From: Hamiltosporidium tvaerminnensis
Taxonomy: Eukaryota > Microsporidia > Dubosqiidae
Direction of reading: 5' to 3'
DNA length: 64,000 nt
NCBI GenBank assembly: GCA_022605425.2
Contig: CM061254.1
Location: 434,001-498,000 of the forward strand
Both the position numbers and the translations under genes were made by a program. A model generated the notes under the pieces. The model did no database searches. It was given only the letters and a program-made list of their open reading frames with translations, and was not told the origin of the DNA. This document shows, piece by piece, positions 47,112 through 59,484 of the stretch. Position 1 is the first letter of the stretch. Every line of letters begins with the position of its first letter.

Positions 47112-48083
47112 TGTTTTATTTATGGGTAGAATTTTATTTATAATTGCTTTGTAATGTTTCAATTATGATTCTGTGTTTTAAATATTTTTTTTAAAAAAAT
47201 TCCATGTTTATAATTCTTAGGTTTTTTAAAAAAAGTATTTCCTGTTGGATTTCACTTCTAAGGTAAGAAAGTAAGATTTATAATGTAAGAATTTCTAAAA
47301 CTGGATATTATATATTCTTTAAATACTGTATTTGTTACATTTTATATTATTTAAATACTCTATTATTACATATTGTATTTATATATTAAATAATTTATTT
47401 TGCTATATATTCTATTTGTTACATATTGTATTTATATATCAAATATTTTGTTGTATCTTATATTGTTTAAACAAAAAAATAAATTATTGATGAAAAAAGA
47501 CAGAAAAGATTTAATTATTTTTTTTAAAAAAAAGAAATTTTTTATTTTGGAATAATTTAAAAAAATATCTGTTTTCTAATAATTTATTTAATAAGAAATT
47601 TAAATACTTTTTAATAAATCAATATAAATACACTCAATACTTTTGATAAATAATTTAAAATATTAAAATATTCGATTTGATGTTATAGAAATTTTTAGAT
47701 TGTAATTATATTTTATATGAAAATCTTAAATATTTACATATTTGTTTATAAAAATTATTACTTTGTAATTAAATTGTTTTAAGGATTAAAAAAATTATAT
47801 TTAAATCTGAATTGTTTGAATCTGTAACTTCTTAAATTATGTATCTATGATATCTAAAATCTTAAAATCTTGAAAATTTAAGATGTTATAATTCTAAACT
47901 CTAATAGTTTTTAATTTCTTTTGTATTTGTTAATATTTTACATTTTACATTTTTTTCGATCAAAATTGGTAAATTTGTTATAAAAATGTAGCAAAATTGA
48001 TATTCAAAGGAAACAAAATTGTTTCAAATGTCTATCTAATGTTATTAAAATGTGAATATGTTTCATTTGTTTAGATTTAAGAA
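47112..48083. other. AT-rich divergent intergenic region
   Basis: Shared upstream region of the divergent Sec12 and KH genes. AT-rich with TATTGTATTTATATAT-like repeats around 47330-47460. No gene seen. Confidence 0.6.
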
Positions 48084-50021
48084 ATGGAAGAGGAGGTGCA
48101 AATGGACGATTATGATATTTTACGAAAGAAGTTTAGAATAGCATGTCCTTATGAGTATAATGTGTACTTTGGTATAAATATAGATAAAGATATACCCAAC
48201 GAATTACAAACACGTTCTATAAATGAAGCTACACAGGATTTTAGACGTGTGTTGATCGATACTGGTATAATTTCATGTACTAAAATATTACGGAACCAAG
48301 TTAAAATTATTTTGTCTAATAAAATCAATGATGTACGAATCAATCCGTTATCTTTACTTAAAAAAGGATATCGGTATTTTTATAAGGTAAGTGTTCCTCT
48401 GTGTTTATATCTGTATAAAAAAGATATTGAAAATAAAATATCTGATGTAATGAGAGATACTCGCTGTGTAATACGACTTTGTATATCTGATACAGTTCAA
48501 ATTATTATCAATGGACCGGAAGAAGATTGTCTGAATTCAAGAGTTCGCATAATAGAATTCTTAGAATCACTGATGGGAAGAGAAAGTGTTGTAACAGAAG
48601 GATATTTTCCCATCAGTGAACTGGTAAATCTTGGATACCGAGTATTTTATTCGTCAAAAATAAATTCTAAGAAAGTTTTTATTAGCGGAAAGATTGAAGA
48701 TGTCAGAAATTTGAAACAAGTTGAAGATATAAGAAGAAGTTATATAAAGTCTAATTATATTCTGGATACCCTAAAACTAAACCATTTGATATATTATGAA
48801 AGAAATTTATTGGAAGATATACTTTGTTCGACAGATTGTTACTTAGAAATTGAAGACGGTTTTTTCGATGTCACAAATGTCTCTATTGTTGGATTTATAC
48901 CCGAAAAAATAGTAAAATGTCGAAAAAAAATCGAACGGGTATTTCATGGTATCGCAAAAGCCTTGATAGCTTGTTGTTCTGCTACGTTTGTTACACAAAA
49001 AATCTTTATCTTCGAAGATGTATCAAAAATATATACCAAAGAATCTACGAACAAAAGATTTCTTGCAGTTGGTTCCAAAAAAGATTTAAAAGATTTCTTA
49101 TCTGAAATAAATGCAGATTGTGAAATAGAAATTGAACTTGATCCTGATTTAGAAGAATTTATGTGTGGAAAAAAGAATGGAAAAATCAATAAAATTATCA
49201 AAGACACTGAATGTGAAATATTGATAAGAAGAAAATTTGAAGATGAAATACGAAAAATCGTTATATTTGTTTCTGGAAACTCTATAAATGCTACATTTGC
49301 TATAGAATCGTTAGAAAATGAATTCCCCGCTGAATTAGCCTTTTACTTAAATGAAAAACATCATAAAAGAATAATCGGATTTGGTGGTAAAAATATTCAA
49401 AGAATAATGAAAAAACACGGTGTTTATATAAAATTTATGAGTGAAAATGAACGGGCGTTACTAGGATTAAAAGGAAACGTAATTATTAAAACACCAAAGA
49501 AAAATTCAGCAAGTCTTGAAAAAATGAAAGAAGAGGTCCTGTATCTCGCTGATGAAAAGAAAATAGAAAATCTTTACACCAAAGTAAAAATGGATCTTTT
49601 TGATTTCTACGATTTTAGTTTCTACAAATACAAAATATTATTTGATCACGCATCTGTATACGGCAATTTTTCTAATAATGTTATTTACTATAAAAGTAAT
49701 ATCGATCAAATCAAAGCTTTAGCTAAAGAAAGAGCAGTTGTGATACGATTTAACAAAGGAGAACATTTGTTTATAAAGAGTCTTGATTATTTTCCTGGGG
49801 AACAGATAGACACTAAGGATTGGTATGACAGTCAAGGTGTTTTTTCTTTTAAAGCATTCAATAGTGTTCTTTTATATTCATACGAATCTCTGTTTCCCAC
49901 TGAGAAACAAGATACAGACGAAGAAATTAATTTTTCAGAAAGATTACCTAAACACGACAATATAGGAACCATTTTTTCGGTTGGATTTCAAAAAAATGAT
50001 AAAAACCAAAGAATGCCATGA
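48084..50021 (+). CDS. KH-domain RNA-binding protein
   Basis: A 645-residue protein with at least two K-homology modules in its second half. One is around 355-410, with GKKNGKINKIIKDTECEI (GxxG at 362-366). A clearer one is around 415-500, reading HKRIIGFGGKNIQRIMKKHG (427-446) with the GFGG loop at 432-435. Earlier parts (20-340) have repeated alpha/beta stretches that may be degenerate KH units, as in vigilin-type proteins. The wording around the last KH resembles a conserved but little-studied fungal multi-KH protein. The likely role is binding mRNA in the cytoplasm; targets are unknown. Two Met (1 and 7) are possible starts. Typical, non-repetitive composition. Confidence 0.75.
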   Translation: MEEEVQMDDYDILRKKFRIACPYEYNVYFGINIDKDIPNELQTRSINEATQDFRRVLIDTGIISCTKILRNQVKIILSNKINDVRINPLSLLKKGYRYFYKVSVPLCLYLYKKDIENKISDVMRDTRCVIRLCISDTVQIIINGPEEDCLNSRVRIIEFLESLMGRESVVTEGYFPISELVNLGYRVFYSSKINSKKVFISGKIEDVRNLKQVEDIRRSYIKSNYILDTLKLNHLIYYERNLLEDILCSTDCYLEIEDGFFDVTNVSIVGFIPEKIVKCRKKIERVFHGIAKALIACCSATFVTQKIFIFEDVSKIYTKESTNKRFLAVGSKKDLKDFLSEINADCEIEIELDPDLEEFMCGKKNGKINKIIKDTECEILIRRKFEDEIRKIVIFVSGNSINATFAIESLENEFPAELAFYLNEKHHKRIIGFGGKNIQRIMKKHGVYIKFMSENERALLGLKGNVIIKTPKKNSASLEKMKEEVLYLADEKKIENLYTKVKMDLFDFYDFSFYKYKILFDHASVYGNFSNNVIYYKSNIDQIKALAKERAVVIRFNKGEHLFIKSLDYFPGEQIDTKDWYDSQGVFSFKAFNSVLLYSYESLFPTEKQDTDEEINFSERLPKHDNIGTIFSVGFQKNDKNQRMP

Positions 50022-51117
50022 TAATTGTACATTAAAAACAAAAAACAAAACAAATATTTTAAATTATTTATTTTCTTACTATTTTTTATATTGATTGCTA
50101 AATATTATCCAATATCCTAAATTTTTATATTCTTAAGTAATTTTAAAAATTTTGATGAGAGATATTAACTTGTTGTGTTCAATAAAACCAGCCTTATATT
50201 GAATTATGTGCTTTACTATTCTTATAAAATAGATTCATGTCTCTCTTTATCCCATTCTTTAAAACCGAAATTTTTAAATAAACTTTATTTCTAATATGTA
50301 GTGTTTCCCTACATTTAATTTTTTTTATCAGAATTTGTAATTAATTATAAGGCATTTGGTTAACCAAATGTCTATTTAGGTAAATTCTGGCTGTATAAAT
50401 AAAAAAATATCTTTTTAGTGGGTTTTATGCGATATTAAAAACTCCTAAAAAATAAACGACTTATATTGTATCTACATTTAAATAAATCTAAAAAATATTT
50501 TATAATTTTTATATCAACTTATAAAAAACATTTAATTTGTTTATATTACTTACACTCGGACTATTTACATGATTTATTATTTTGTTTCATTATATTTTTT
50601 TAGACTTCTTTATTATTTAATTTCTTCTTTAGTACATTCCCAAAGTTAGTCATCAGTGATCTGATATTCATAGTTTTGCTTAATATTCCTATATATTAGA
50701 CTTTACATTGAAATACTATTAATACTACATAAATAAAGAAAACATACGGTTTTAACATCTATATTATCCACAAACGGGAAAATCATAGGATAGAAATAAA
50801 GATCTTATGAGGAATTTATTTTTAAAATCGCGTTGTAAATAGTTTCACTCTTTGAAGTATTTTCTTTAACCTCATATCCGATTTTAAATTCTAGTTTTAA
50901 ATTAGAATTTTTCGTTTATAATTATTGTCTCTTGCTTTATTATGATTTTGACCTCCAAAACAAGGAATATGTTTTTACATTTAAAGTATAATATTCCTCT
51001 TAACTTGCTTGAATTTAAGATGGTATTGTTCTTCGTGCATTTCGGCTGTTTTAATCACACAATTGAAGCTCTTAGCAACTATCGTGTGCATTTCATGCCA
51101 CTCAGGTCCTATTAATT
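50022..51117. other. AT-rich intergenic sequence
   Basis: No gene seen. It lies downstream of the KH gene and before an old retroelement relic. Confidence 0.6.
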
Positions 51118-51785
51118 GATTAGATGAAATCGGTAGCTGTCTTCTTGAGCACAATCGACTGAATATATGGCTCTATATTTCCGAGTATTTGCCGACTTTT
51201 GGGGTATTTCTTGTGGATTTTGTCATGACACATTTTATGTTATCCATAGGAGATTATATCAAGATTATACTTATAAGTAAAGCCAAAATTCTTTGCTGAG
51301 GAGTCATGTTTTCTGGATTTTTCAGATTAGACTATTTGAAGAGAATTTTGAAAATAATTCCTACTTTAATGGAACCAAATTTGTTTTTAAAGTGTTATAA
51401 AATAAATATATCGACTCTATAGTCCGAATTTTGGCTTCGGTTTTTATTCTGTTGCCTGATTTTCTTTATGGATACTCATTTTTTAAAAAATTGAACTAAG
51501 TGACTTTTAATTCGTTTCTTAAGGTTAAATTTGTAACTTTTTATGTGAAATAAGTTTACGCATCTAACCAATTCATTATGCCGTCTGGTGTAGTCATGCC
51601 AGAAATTTTTTTCACATGGAGTTGCTAGATGTCCCATTTTTTCAACTGAAATTTTGCTTTGTACACATAACTTCTGCTTCTCAAAATAAACTTCTATCCT
51701 GAATATAGCCGAACTGTCTAATATTAGACCCTATTTTTCTTTTCTTTAGCCATCTTGAAAAGTCACTTAAATTACACAACTTATG
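51118..51785 (-). mobile_element. R4/Dong-type non-LTR retroelement relic, copy 2
   Basis: Minus-strand relic matching 54600-55300. Shared strings, read on the plus strand, include GCTGTCTTCTTGAGCACA, CATTATGCCGTCTGGTGTAG and GGAGTTGCTAGATG. It covers the Cys/His module and the endonuclease-like region, with many stops and small deletions. No target duplication is recognised, so it is older than the 54-kb copy. Confidence 0.65.
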
Positions 51786-52029
51786 TATCCTATTTTATTA
51801 CCTAACTTTGAATGGGTTTTTCGTTTTTCTATTTTATTATATAATTTTGCAAGTTGAGCATTTTCTAAGCCCTTTTGGGGCTTCTTCTAATATATCTATA
51901 AATTTTCAAATCTGAAAATCTAAGTATATCAACCATATCCCTGAACACCAAATATTATAAAATAAAATAAATGCAAGAAAAAAATTTAAAAAAATATTTT
52001 ATTTCAATAAAAAACATAGAAAAATATAT

Positions 52030-53736
52030 TTAACACGATTTACGAACTTTTCTTTTCATAAAATAAAAAGACACGAGTATATTGATAAGATACAAAGCAA
52101 AAAGCATAAAAATACTTTCCATTTTACTTAGAAAATCAGTACAAAGTCTTTTTATATTTACATCTTCAATTTTACCAGCATCAAAAGAATTTTTGACCAA
52201 AATATTAAACGTGTGTCGAGTTGGCGAAATATATTGTAAAATTTTAAAAATAAAGAAAATATTGTCTGGATCTACCAACATTCCATTGAGAAGAGAAAGT
52301 GGTAGCATTGCTGATGGCAATATGGCAGATGCTATATTTAAAGTCGATGAAATCGAGGCTGTCAAAATACCAACTGATTGACCAACCAACGAAGTAAAAA
52401 TTGAGGCAGTCATCAGAAAAACATACATTACAAATGAATATTCAATTTTTATAAGAAACCAAAGCAAAGGAACCATAACCAACGGATGAGAAACTGCTAT
52501 CAAAGTATTTGCCAGTATTTTAGCTTCAAAATATGAAGAAAAACAAAAATACCCCGATTGATATTCCCTAACTAAATTATCGTAATCAACAAAAAACAGC
52601 TGTAAAGAAGTAAAAGAAGCCGTAAAAAATAAATTTATGGCCAGGAAATACAAAACACCACACGTGTTTTTAATCTGTGTGTTTATATCTTTTCCACCAA
52701 TATTATAAAATATAGAACCAACTATAATAACAGTAAATAAAGATTGGGCAATCTTTACAATTCCTAATAATTTATTTCGATACAAATAAACCATTTCTCT
52801 TATAAAAAGCATTTTAAATTCTCTCAACGGTTCTCTTCTTTCACTTTTGAATTTAATTTTTTTTGAAAAATTTTTATTTTCAATTTTTTCTGTAATTTGC
52901 CGTACAGAAATTATTTCTACATTTTTTTCTGTTTTTTGTGCATTGTTTGGTATTTCAGAATTATTTTCAACCGAAAAAGCGGGTAAAAAAGTTGTAAAAA
53001 GAAAATCTGCTGGATTTGTATATGCAGGACACGGAAATCCTTGATTTTCCATAAAACTTACAAGATTTTTTACTTCTCCGTAATAAACAACCATTCCATC
53101 TTTCAAAACAAGTAAATCATCAAAAGAATAAAAAATATCAGAAGAAGGCTGATGAATCGATGCCACAACAGTTTTTTTACACGAAAGATCTCTTAAAACA
53201 CCCATCAATTTAGAAGCAGTAAGACAATCTAATCCACTGGTAGGTTCATCCAAAAAAATAATCTCGGGATCTCTAATTAATTCCATCGCAATCGATAGCC
53301 TTTTTCGTTCCCCCCCTGAAATACCCCCCTTCATCGGTGTCCCAATAAGTTGATCTTTAATTTTATAAAGACCAAGACAACTCAAATGCTCATCCACATC
53401 ACATCTTCTCCCTTGTATCTCACACGCAAACTTCACACTCTCTTTTACTGTACTATAGGTCTGTAACACATCATCCTGGTGCACAAATGCAGTCACCCCA
53501 CATAAAATTTTTTTATCTGCTACCACCCCATCCAAATATACACATCCATCATATTTTTTATTAAATCTACCACTCAATATTTTTAAAAGTGTCGTTTTTC
53601 CACACCCACTAGATCCCATAATAGCTGTCATTCTATTTGCACATAATTTCCCCGTAATACTCTTCAAGATATTTTTATCTTTTATTTTTGTCAAAATATT
53701 TTCAAAATGTATATCGCCAGTACAATTATAATTCAT
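52030..53736 (-). CDS. ABCG (White-type) half-transporter
   Basis: A 568-residue ABC transporter with the nucleotide-binding domain first, as in the ABCG/White family. It has Walker A GSSGCGKT (41-48), Q-loop Gln 86, signature ISGGERKRLS (139-148), Walker B IIFLDE (159-164) followed by PTSGLD, and switch His in ASIHQPS (192-198). From about 310 a six-span membrane domain follows (NKLLGIVKIAQSLFTVIIVG..., FASF-type loops, a long last loop). It must dimerise to work; the likely place is the plasma membrane or an internal membrane, moving lipid-like or small substrates, but the substrate is unknown. All catalytic motifs are intact. The ATG is directly preceded by CCC. Confidence 0.93.
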   Translation of the reverse strand: MNYNCTGDIHFENILTKIKDKNILKSITGKLCANRMTAIMGSSGCGKTTLLKILSGRFNKKYDGCVYLDGVVADKKILCGVTAFVHQDDVLQTYSTVKESVKFACEIQGRRCDVDEHLSCLGLYKIKDQLIGTPMKGGISGGERKRLSIAMELIRDPEIIFLDEPTSGLDCLTASKLMGVLRDLSCKKTVVASIHQPSSDIFYSFDDLLVLKDGMVVYYGEVKNLVSFMENQGFPCPAYTNPADFLFTTFLPAFSVENNSEIPNNAQKTEKNVEIISVRQITEKIENKNFSKKIKFKSERREPLREFKMLFIREMVYLYRNKLLGIVKIAQSLFTVIIVGSIFYNIGGKDINTQIKNTCGVLYFLAINLFFTASFTSLQLFFVDYDNLVREYQSGYFCFSSYFEAKILANTLIAVSHPLVMVPLLWFLIKIEYSFVMYVFLMTASIFTSLVGQSVGILTASISSTLNIASAILPSAMLPLSLLNGMLVDPDNIFFIFKILQYISPTRHTFNILVKNSFDAGKIEDVNIKRLCTDFLSKMESIFMLFALYLINILVSFYFMKRKVRKSC

Positions 53737-53739
53737 GGG
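53737..53739 (-). promoter_or_regulatory. CCC motif abutting the ABCG start codon
   Basis: On the minus strand CCC immediately precedes the ATG (ATATCCCATG), the clearest example in this window of the microsporidian CCC start-proximal signal. Confidence 0.5.
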
Positions 53740-53791
53740 ATATTCTTTATTGTTTTAGTAATAAATTAATATAAACAATAATTATGTAAAT

Positions 53792-53923
53792 AAAATCGTA
53801 GTTTTTATAAAATATTAAGTTTTGACTATTAAGTTATAAATTTTTAGTTTTAAAATCATATTTTTAATAAAATCGTAGTTGTTATAAAATATTACGTTTT
53901 GACTATTAAGTTATAAATTTTTA
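53792..53923. repeat. 77-bp-period direct repeat upstream of ABCG
   Basis: About 55 bases starting AAAATCGTAGTTTTTATAAA at 53792 recur from 53869 with two differences, an offset of 77 bases. Confidence 0.9.
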
Positions 53924-54286
53924 TTTAAATGGTTATAAAATATTTTCAATAAATAAAGAATTTAAAATTTTATTTCTTACTTCATATTTTATAACCAGTT
54001 AAATAATAGGAGAATAAAAGAATGAGATATTTTGTTTTTTTAATTACCAATAGAAATAGAATTGAATTCAGTATTCAGTATTTTAAAAATTTCTTTAATT
54101 TAAATTACTTTTTATTTTGTTTTTCTAATATTTTATTTGTAATTAAGGAGAAATATTTAGAATATTCTTTGTTCAAATAGATTATTGTGTATGACATTTG
54201 ATTTAAAATTTTTATTAAATTGTAAAGTTTCGAAATATTTAATTAGGAGGATGTAAAAATATTTAGGAAGATAAAACGCGGGATAA

Positions 54287-55311
54287 TATTCGTCTGAATT
54301 AATTTAAAGAAATTCTGGGTTTAAATATTTTTACCATTTTTATATGTTTTCTTCTACCTCTTTAACCACTTTTGTCTATTCTTCCAAATCCGACTCTTTA
54401 TTTATGTTATTGGTCGGTTCCTCTAAATGGTTCCTCCTTGTGAAATAAAGGGTGCTTTATTTTTCGCTTAGAAAATTTTTTGCACCATCTTCCTCTCTCT
54501 TTTCGCTTCTTTTAAAGGGGGTGTTGGTTCCTCATGCATCTCTGCTCTCATAATAACACCCATTGACGCTCTCTCCGAGCTCTCTTCGGCATTTAGTCCT
54601 GACTCAAGTCCTCTTCGTCGATCAAAGGAAATTGTTTCGACTGTCTTCTTAAGTACTATAGACTGAATGTATGCCTCTACATTCTTGGGTATTTCTAGTC
54701 TTTTAAGATGAGATTTATGGTATTTTGTCACAGTACCGTCCCAGGTCATCACATAAGGGATTATCTCAACACTACCCTTATAAATAAGACCCAACTCATT
54801 GGCTAACAGGTCATACTTCCTAAGTTTTTCAGTTTCAACTATTTGAAGTGAATCTTGGGAAGTGATTCCTACTTCAATGAGTGTAATCTTATTCTTCTTC
54901 TTATCTAAAATAAATATGTCGGGCCTGTTATTCCGAATTTTAAGACAGTTTTTATTCTGGTGTCCACTCTTATCTCTGCATACTAATTATCAAGAATTTC
55001 TTGAACTGTGTGACTCCTAATTCGTTTTGAAGACTTAAACTTATATCTATTTAAGAGAAGTAAGTGTCTGCATCTAACCACTTCATTATGCCGTCTGGTG
55101 TAGTCATGACCTAGCATTTTTTCACATTGAGTTGCTAGATGATCTACCGTCTTACCAAATTTATTACAGTGTTGGCACATACCATCTGATCCCCATAATA
55201 AATTTCTATCCTGGATATAGGAAAACACAGCTTCGTTTCGTGCCCTATTATTTCCTCTTTTTAACCATCTTGAAGAGTCACTAAGACTTACAAGCTCATT
55301 TTTCCTTGCAT
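54287..55311 (-). mobile_element. R4/Dong-type retroelement 3' fragment with 13-bp target duplication
   Basis: A 1025-base fragment flanked by AAACGCGGGATAA at 54274-54286 and 55312-55324, so both ends of the insertion are defined. Read on the minus strand, it begins just before a Cys/His module (CQHCNKFGKTVDHLATQC, then GHDYTRRHN), the arrangement found after the reverse transcriptase of R2/R4-type elements. A TAG follows at the end of that frame (54983), then a frame change. The next frame runs through RPDIFILDKKK...TLIEVGITS, a PD-x-E endonuclease-like core, to the end of a frame at 54468. The reverse transcriptase part is absent, as expected for 5' truncation. Not active. Confidence 0.85.
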
Positions 55312-55324
55312 AAACGCGGGATAA

Positions 55325-58023
55325 GAAATATATATTTAAGAATTAGAAAGATGAAAATGAAATATTTATTTAAAAATGTAAAAAGAGAAATATTTATTTA
55401 AAAATATAAAAAGAGAAATATTTATTAACGAAATATAGAGAAATCGGAAAATATATTTTATAAAGAAAAAAATAAATGGCATAATGACTTAACTATGAAA
55501 AGAAAAGACAATAAAAGAATCGATGTAAGTAAACAGAGCAACAATAATGAAATATTTATAAAAATATATACAAAAATTAAATTTTTACTTTTATGAAAAT
55601 AAAAGCCAATTATCAAACTCTAGAATATAAAAATATTTTTTATTAGATTAATTAAAAAAAGTAAAAATAATTTATTTTATTTATTATTCCTATCAGAAAA
55701 AATATTAATTTGACTCTAAATAACGTGATTAAAATATGTTTTTTTATTAGATAAATTTTTTATATTTTGCGATGTATTTTTATTTTTCATTAAGGTTTAA
55801 ATCAAGTGATTTAATTGATAAATTAAAAAATTTTCTTAAATTTAAAATTTAGATTAAATTTTTATGTGTTTTTCCATGTTTAAATTTCTTATCTTTTTAA
55901 ACTAATTTTAGTATCCTTTTATACAAAATATTTTAAGTATTTCACTTAAAAAATATATTCTGTTATTTTTTTAAAAATAGAATATTTAATGAGTTAATAT
56001 GGTAAATAATAAATTTAATTGATAAATTATATGTTAAAGTTTATAATTTACTGATGGTTTATTATATTATAGTTTATTTAAAGATAGAAGGATAAAAAAG
56101 TCATTTTTGTCTTATTGTGTTCGTAATATGTAAAAATGTAATATTCATATAAATATATTGTAATATTTTGGCCTTTTTTTAGTATTTATTTATGTGTTAT
56201 TAATTATGTTATTAACTAAATTAAAAATTTATTAATTAATTTAAATAAATATTTGCTGTAATGAGAATATACCTAAAAATGATAAATTGAAATTTTGTTT
56301 AAGTTGTTATAAATCATCTTATAAAAATATTGATTTCTTAATAAATGTCTCTGATTATTATATTTTTTTATTAATTGAAAATAGTAAGAAAAAATTGTGA
56401 TAGAATTTTAGATTATTTAATCTATTAGATCAGGAATGTATAAACTACTTTTGCCGCTATTTTTTTAAAGTAGTTAGTTCTTTTATACTAAGAAAATGAA
56501 TTAAAAAATGTAAATAATGTACAACTAAATTACACTTCTAATGATTTTTATTATTAATTTGTAATACAATGAAAATATATTTGCCTTTCCAAGGTTTTTT
56601 TTATATACTAAACAAAATTCTTTATTATTTTATTCTAGGAATTCAAAACGAAATAACAAAAAATATGATGTAATACTTATCCTTAATTGGTATGGATGAG
56701 GTGAGATTAGTTACTATTAATTTGTTAAAGTTGTGATTTAATCTTAATAGTTAGATTATAAATGGGGATTCCTAGGAATTATTCGTTAATTGCGATCTTT
56801 GAATATTTTTTATATTTCATTTTAGGGAAACTTTGTTCCTATTGATAGCTCCAAAGAATGAAATAAACACACGGGAAGGTCATCGAACGAGATTTTATTA
56901 TGTGACTGTGAGACTCTTATTAAATTTAGCAATACATTTGAATTTTATTCTTTATAATATTGTTAAGATATATTTTTATTTTTTTGACTCTCCTATCAAA
57001 CTTTGAACATTTGATTCAAAACTACTTATTTCTTCACTGCAATACACTAGGGCCCTTGAAAAGCTCGAGCCTATTCAACTAACGATCCTTCTTTTTCTAT
57101 AATTCAAAAATATTAATTATTAATGAAATACTTTTTAATATATTGGTATAAAGCCTATTATCTTTGTTTCTCGATACATTTTATAGAAATTAATGTGGCC
57201 CGCGAGTTTAAAAGTTTGAAGATCTTCGTATTTGATAATATATAAAGTTCTTTTATTCTTAATATGGTTATTGCTATTGAGTATAAGTTTTATTTTTATC
57301 GAATTTTATAATAATATAGTTTAATGTAAATTAATGTTTTTAGAAAAGTTGCTTTATAGAAATCTTTTTTGAAATCGTAAAAAAATTACTTAATATTAAG
57401 CAAAATCGAAAAAAGTCGTTATTTATGTTCAAGATTTAATGTGTAAATTTTTTAAGTGAATTTATATATTAAATATAGTAAGTCTTATATTATTACAGGT
57501 GCAATAATAAACAATAAATCTTTTCGTGTATTAAAGATGTGCTTTTAAGTATTTTATATTTATAATATGGTATTTTATTTCATATTTAACGAAGATATAC
57601 TTTGTATTCTAATATGATTTGATATGACTCTTTTCTAAAAGTATTTTTGATTTAAAAACCAGGTCTTGAAAAATTGTGTAATTTGATATTTTAAAGACCC
57701 GCGTTATATATTCATTTGAGAAAATGGCATACAGTATATTCAAATTTTCACAACTTAAGTAATTAGTTTTTGTGAAACATAATTACCAAGGATTTTTAAA
57801 TTACTTAAAACAATTCCATTTTTCTATAATTTAAGCTAAGCTCGTTCTATAAAAAAAATATTTCAATTATGGCAAACCTCGACTTCGCATTCTAATTATA
57901 AATTATGGTTATTATGCTATCAGCAATAATTTTTTAGTTCTAATCTATTTTTTTCTCAATCGTGATTTCCTTTGTGTTCAGAAATACACATATCTATGAT
58001 TTATACATAAAAAATTATAACTA
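55325..58023. other. AT-rich intergenic sequence
   Basis: About 2.7 kb without a gene. Around 57050 a GGGCCCTTGAAAAGCTCGAGC string resembles one near 59240 in the same sense (CCCCTTCAAAAGCTCAAGC); this may be a further old repeat. Confidence 0.6.
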
Positions 58024-58039
58024 TATTTTGTTTTATATC

Positions 58040-58478
58040 CGCCTGGGAGAATAAAACTGAAAAACCATTAAAAGCCGGGAGAGCTAAGTAGCAGGTTATA
58101 CCTGTTGGTATGACATTGCACTGTCTAGGTGGACCCCATGTAAATCTCTGAAATATATCTTAGCTAGAAGTTTATTGGGTTCAGAAAGTGTAGAGTAAGT
58201 GGGAATGCTGCATAGTCTTGGGGGAGCCCAGGGGGGCTTCGACCTTCGATCACCTCCAATCTAACGGACATTAACGAACTCCGGGCAACTGCCTCGCCTA
58301 GTAATTAGGTTCTACACACCTGGTAGATGAAAGGCTTTGGGACGTAGGTATCGCAGGGGTTACCGATGGAGTGTTGGGGTAGCCGTCATTTATGTTAAAC
58401 CTAGAACTGCGTTAATGTCATGAAAACAAATATAACACTTGCTTCTATTTTAAAAAGATGTGATACTTTTAAATAAAG
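58040..58478 (+). mobile_element. Repeat C, 5'-truncated copy 3 with 16-bp target duplication
   Basis: A 439-base plus-sense copy starting inside the element at GCCTGGGAGA and running to the normal ATACTTTTAAATAAAG end. It is flanked by TATTTTGTTTTATATC at 58024-58039 and 58479-58494. A long target duplication together with loss of only the 5' end is the signature of target-primed reverse transcription, and it sets the orientation of the element. Confidence 0.9.
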
Positions 58479-58494
58479 TATTTTGTTTTATATC

Positions 58495-59484
58495 TATAAG
58501 TCTAAGCTTGTATTTTACATCTAGGAACTTGTTATAAATTAAAAATGGTATTTATTCTTTTTTGTATTTGAATATTTTTATTTCGGTAAAGAATACCCTG
58601 AGTTGAAAAATATTTTTTTTCTCTTCGTTTATGACAAAAGAGAAATATTCTTAACTGGTGAAATTGGGATTAATTCTTTTATATCTGAATTTGTTTATTC
58701 TGATTTTTTTTAATTATTCGGCTGATTGATCTAATTTGGTGGTCTACGTTGAAAAAACAGAGTTCTTTTAAGTGATAAAGTATAATTGGATTAATATATT
58801 AGTCTAATCTATGAAATAATTTTAAGATCCTTGAATTAACACCTTCTTGTTTTTCAGTATCATGTAAAATATATATTGGCATATTAAAATATGCTAAGCA
58901 TTGTGATTTTTATACTCTTTTATTCGTATTTTCTTTATATTTCTAAACAATTTGATTTAATAACAGTTTATTTATGTTAGTTGAATTTCTTTTCATATAT
59001 TTTTTATCTTATATTTGTAAAAAGTATATTTTCTTCTTTCAATTGAATTAAGAATCGATCTATAATAGTAAACGACTTAATATTCCATAAAATATGATTT
59101 AAATTTAAAAACTAGTTCTCATCTATAACTTTTGTAAAACATTTAATATAAATTATACTCGGCTACTTTATATAAAAAATAAATAAAATATGGCTGTAGT
59201 TCTTAACCGAGGATACCTGGAGGCATTTTTTAGGGACTCACCAGTCCCCTTCAAAAGCTCAAGCTCATACAGAAATTATGATTATATGTTTCATTCAACA
59301 AAATACAAATAGGCTAGGACTAAGAAAAAATAAAAAATATTAATATTGAATAGTTCGTCGCTATGTGCCGTAATGTTCTGGAAGGCAGCTAAGTTTGAAG
59401 TACGGCTCTAAAAGGAAATCATATTCCTGCTCACTATCTTTTATTGTTTAATGTGTAATGGTTATTAGAACTAATTTGGAATAA
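58495..59484. other. AT-rich intergenic sequence
   Basis: No gene seen. A GC-richer patch at about 59195-59430 (GGATACCTGGAGGC, CACCAGTCCCC) may be another decayed insertion. Confidence 0.55.

Noticed and set aside
54468-54794. Stand-alone host gene
   Set aside because: The frame continues upstream into RPDIF...IEVG and matches the relics at 32 and 51 kb, so it is the end of a retroelement protein.
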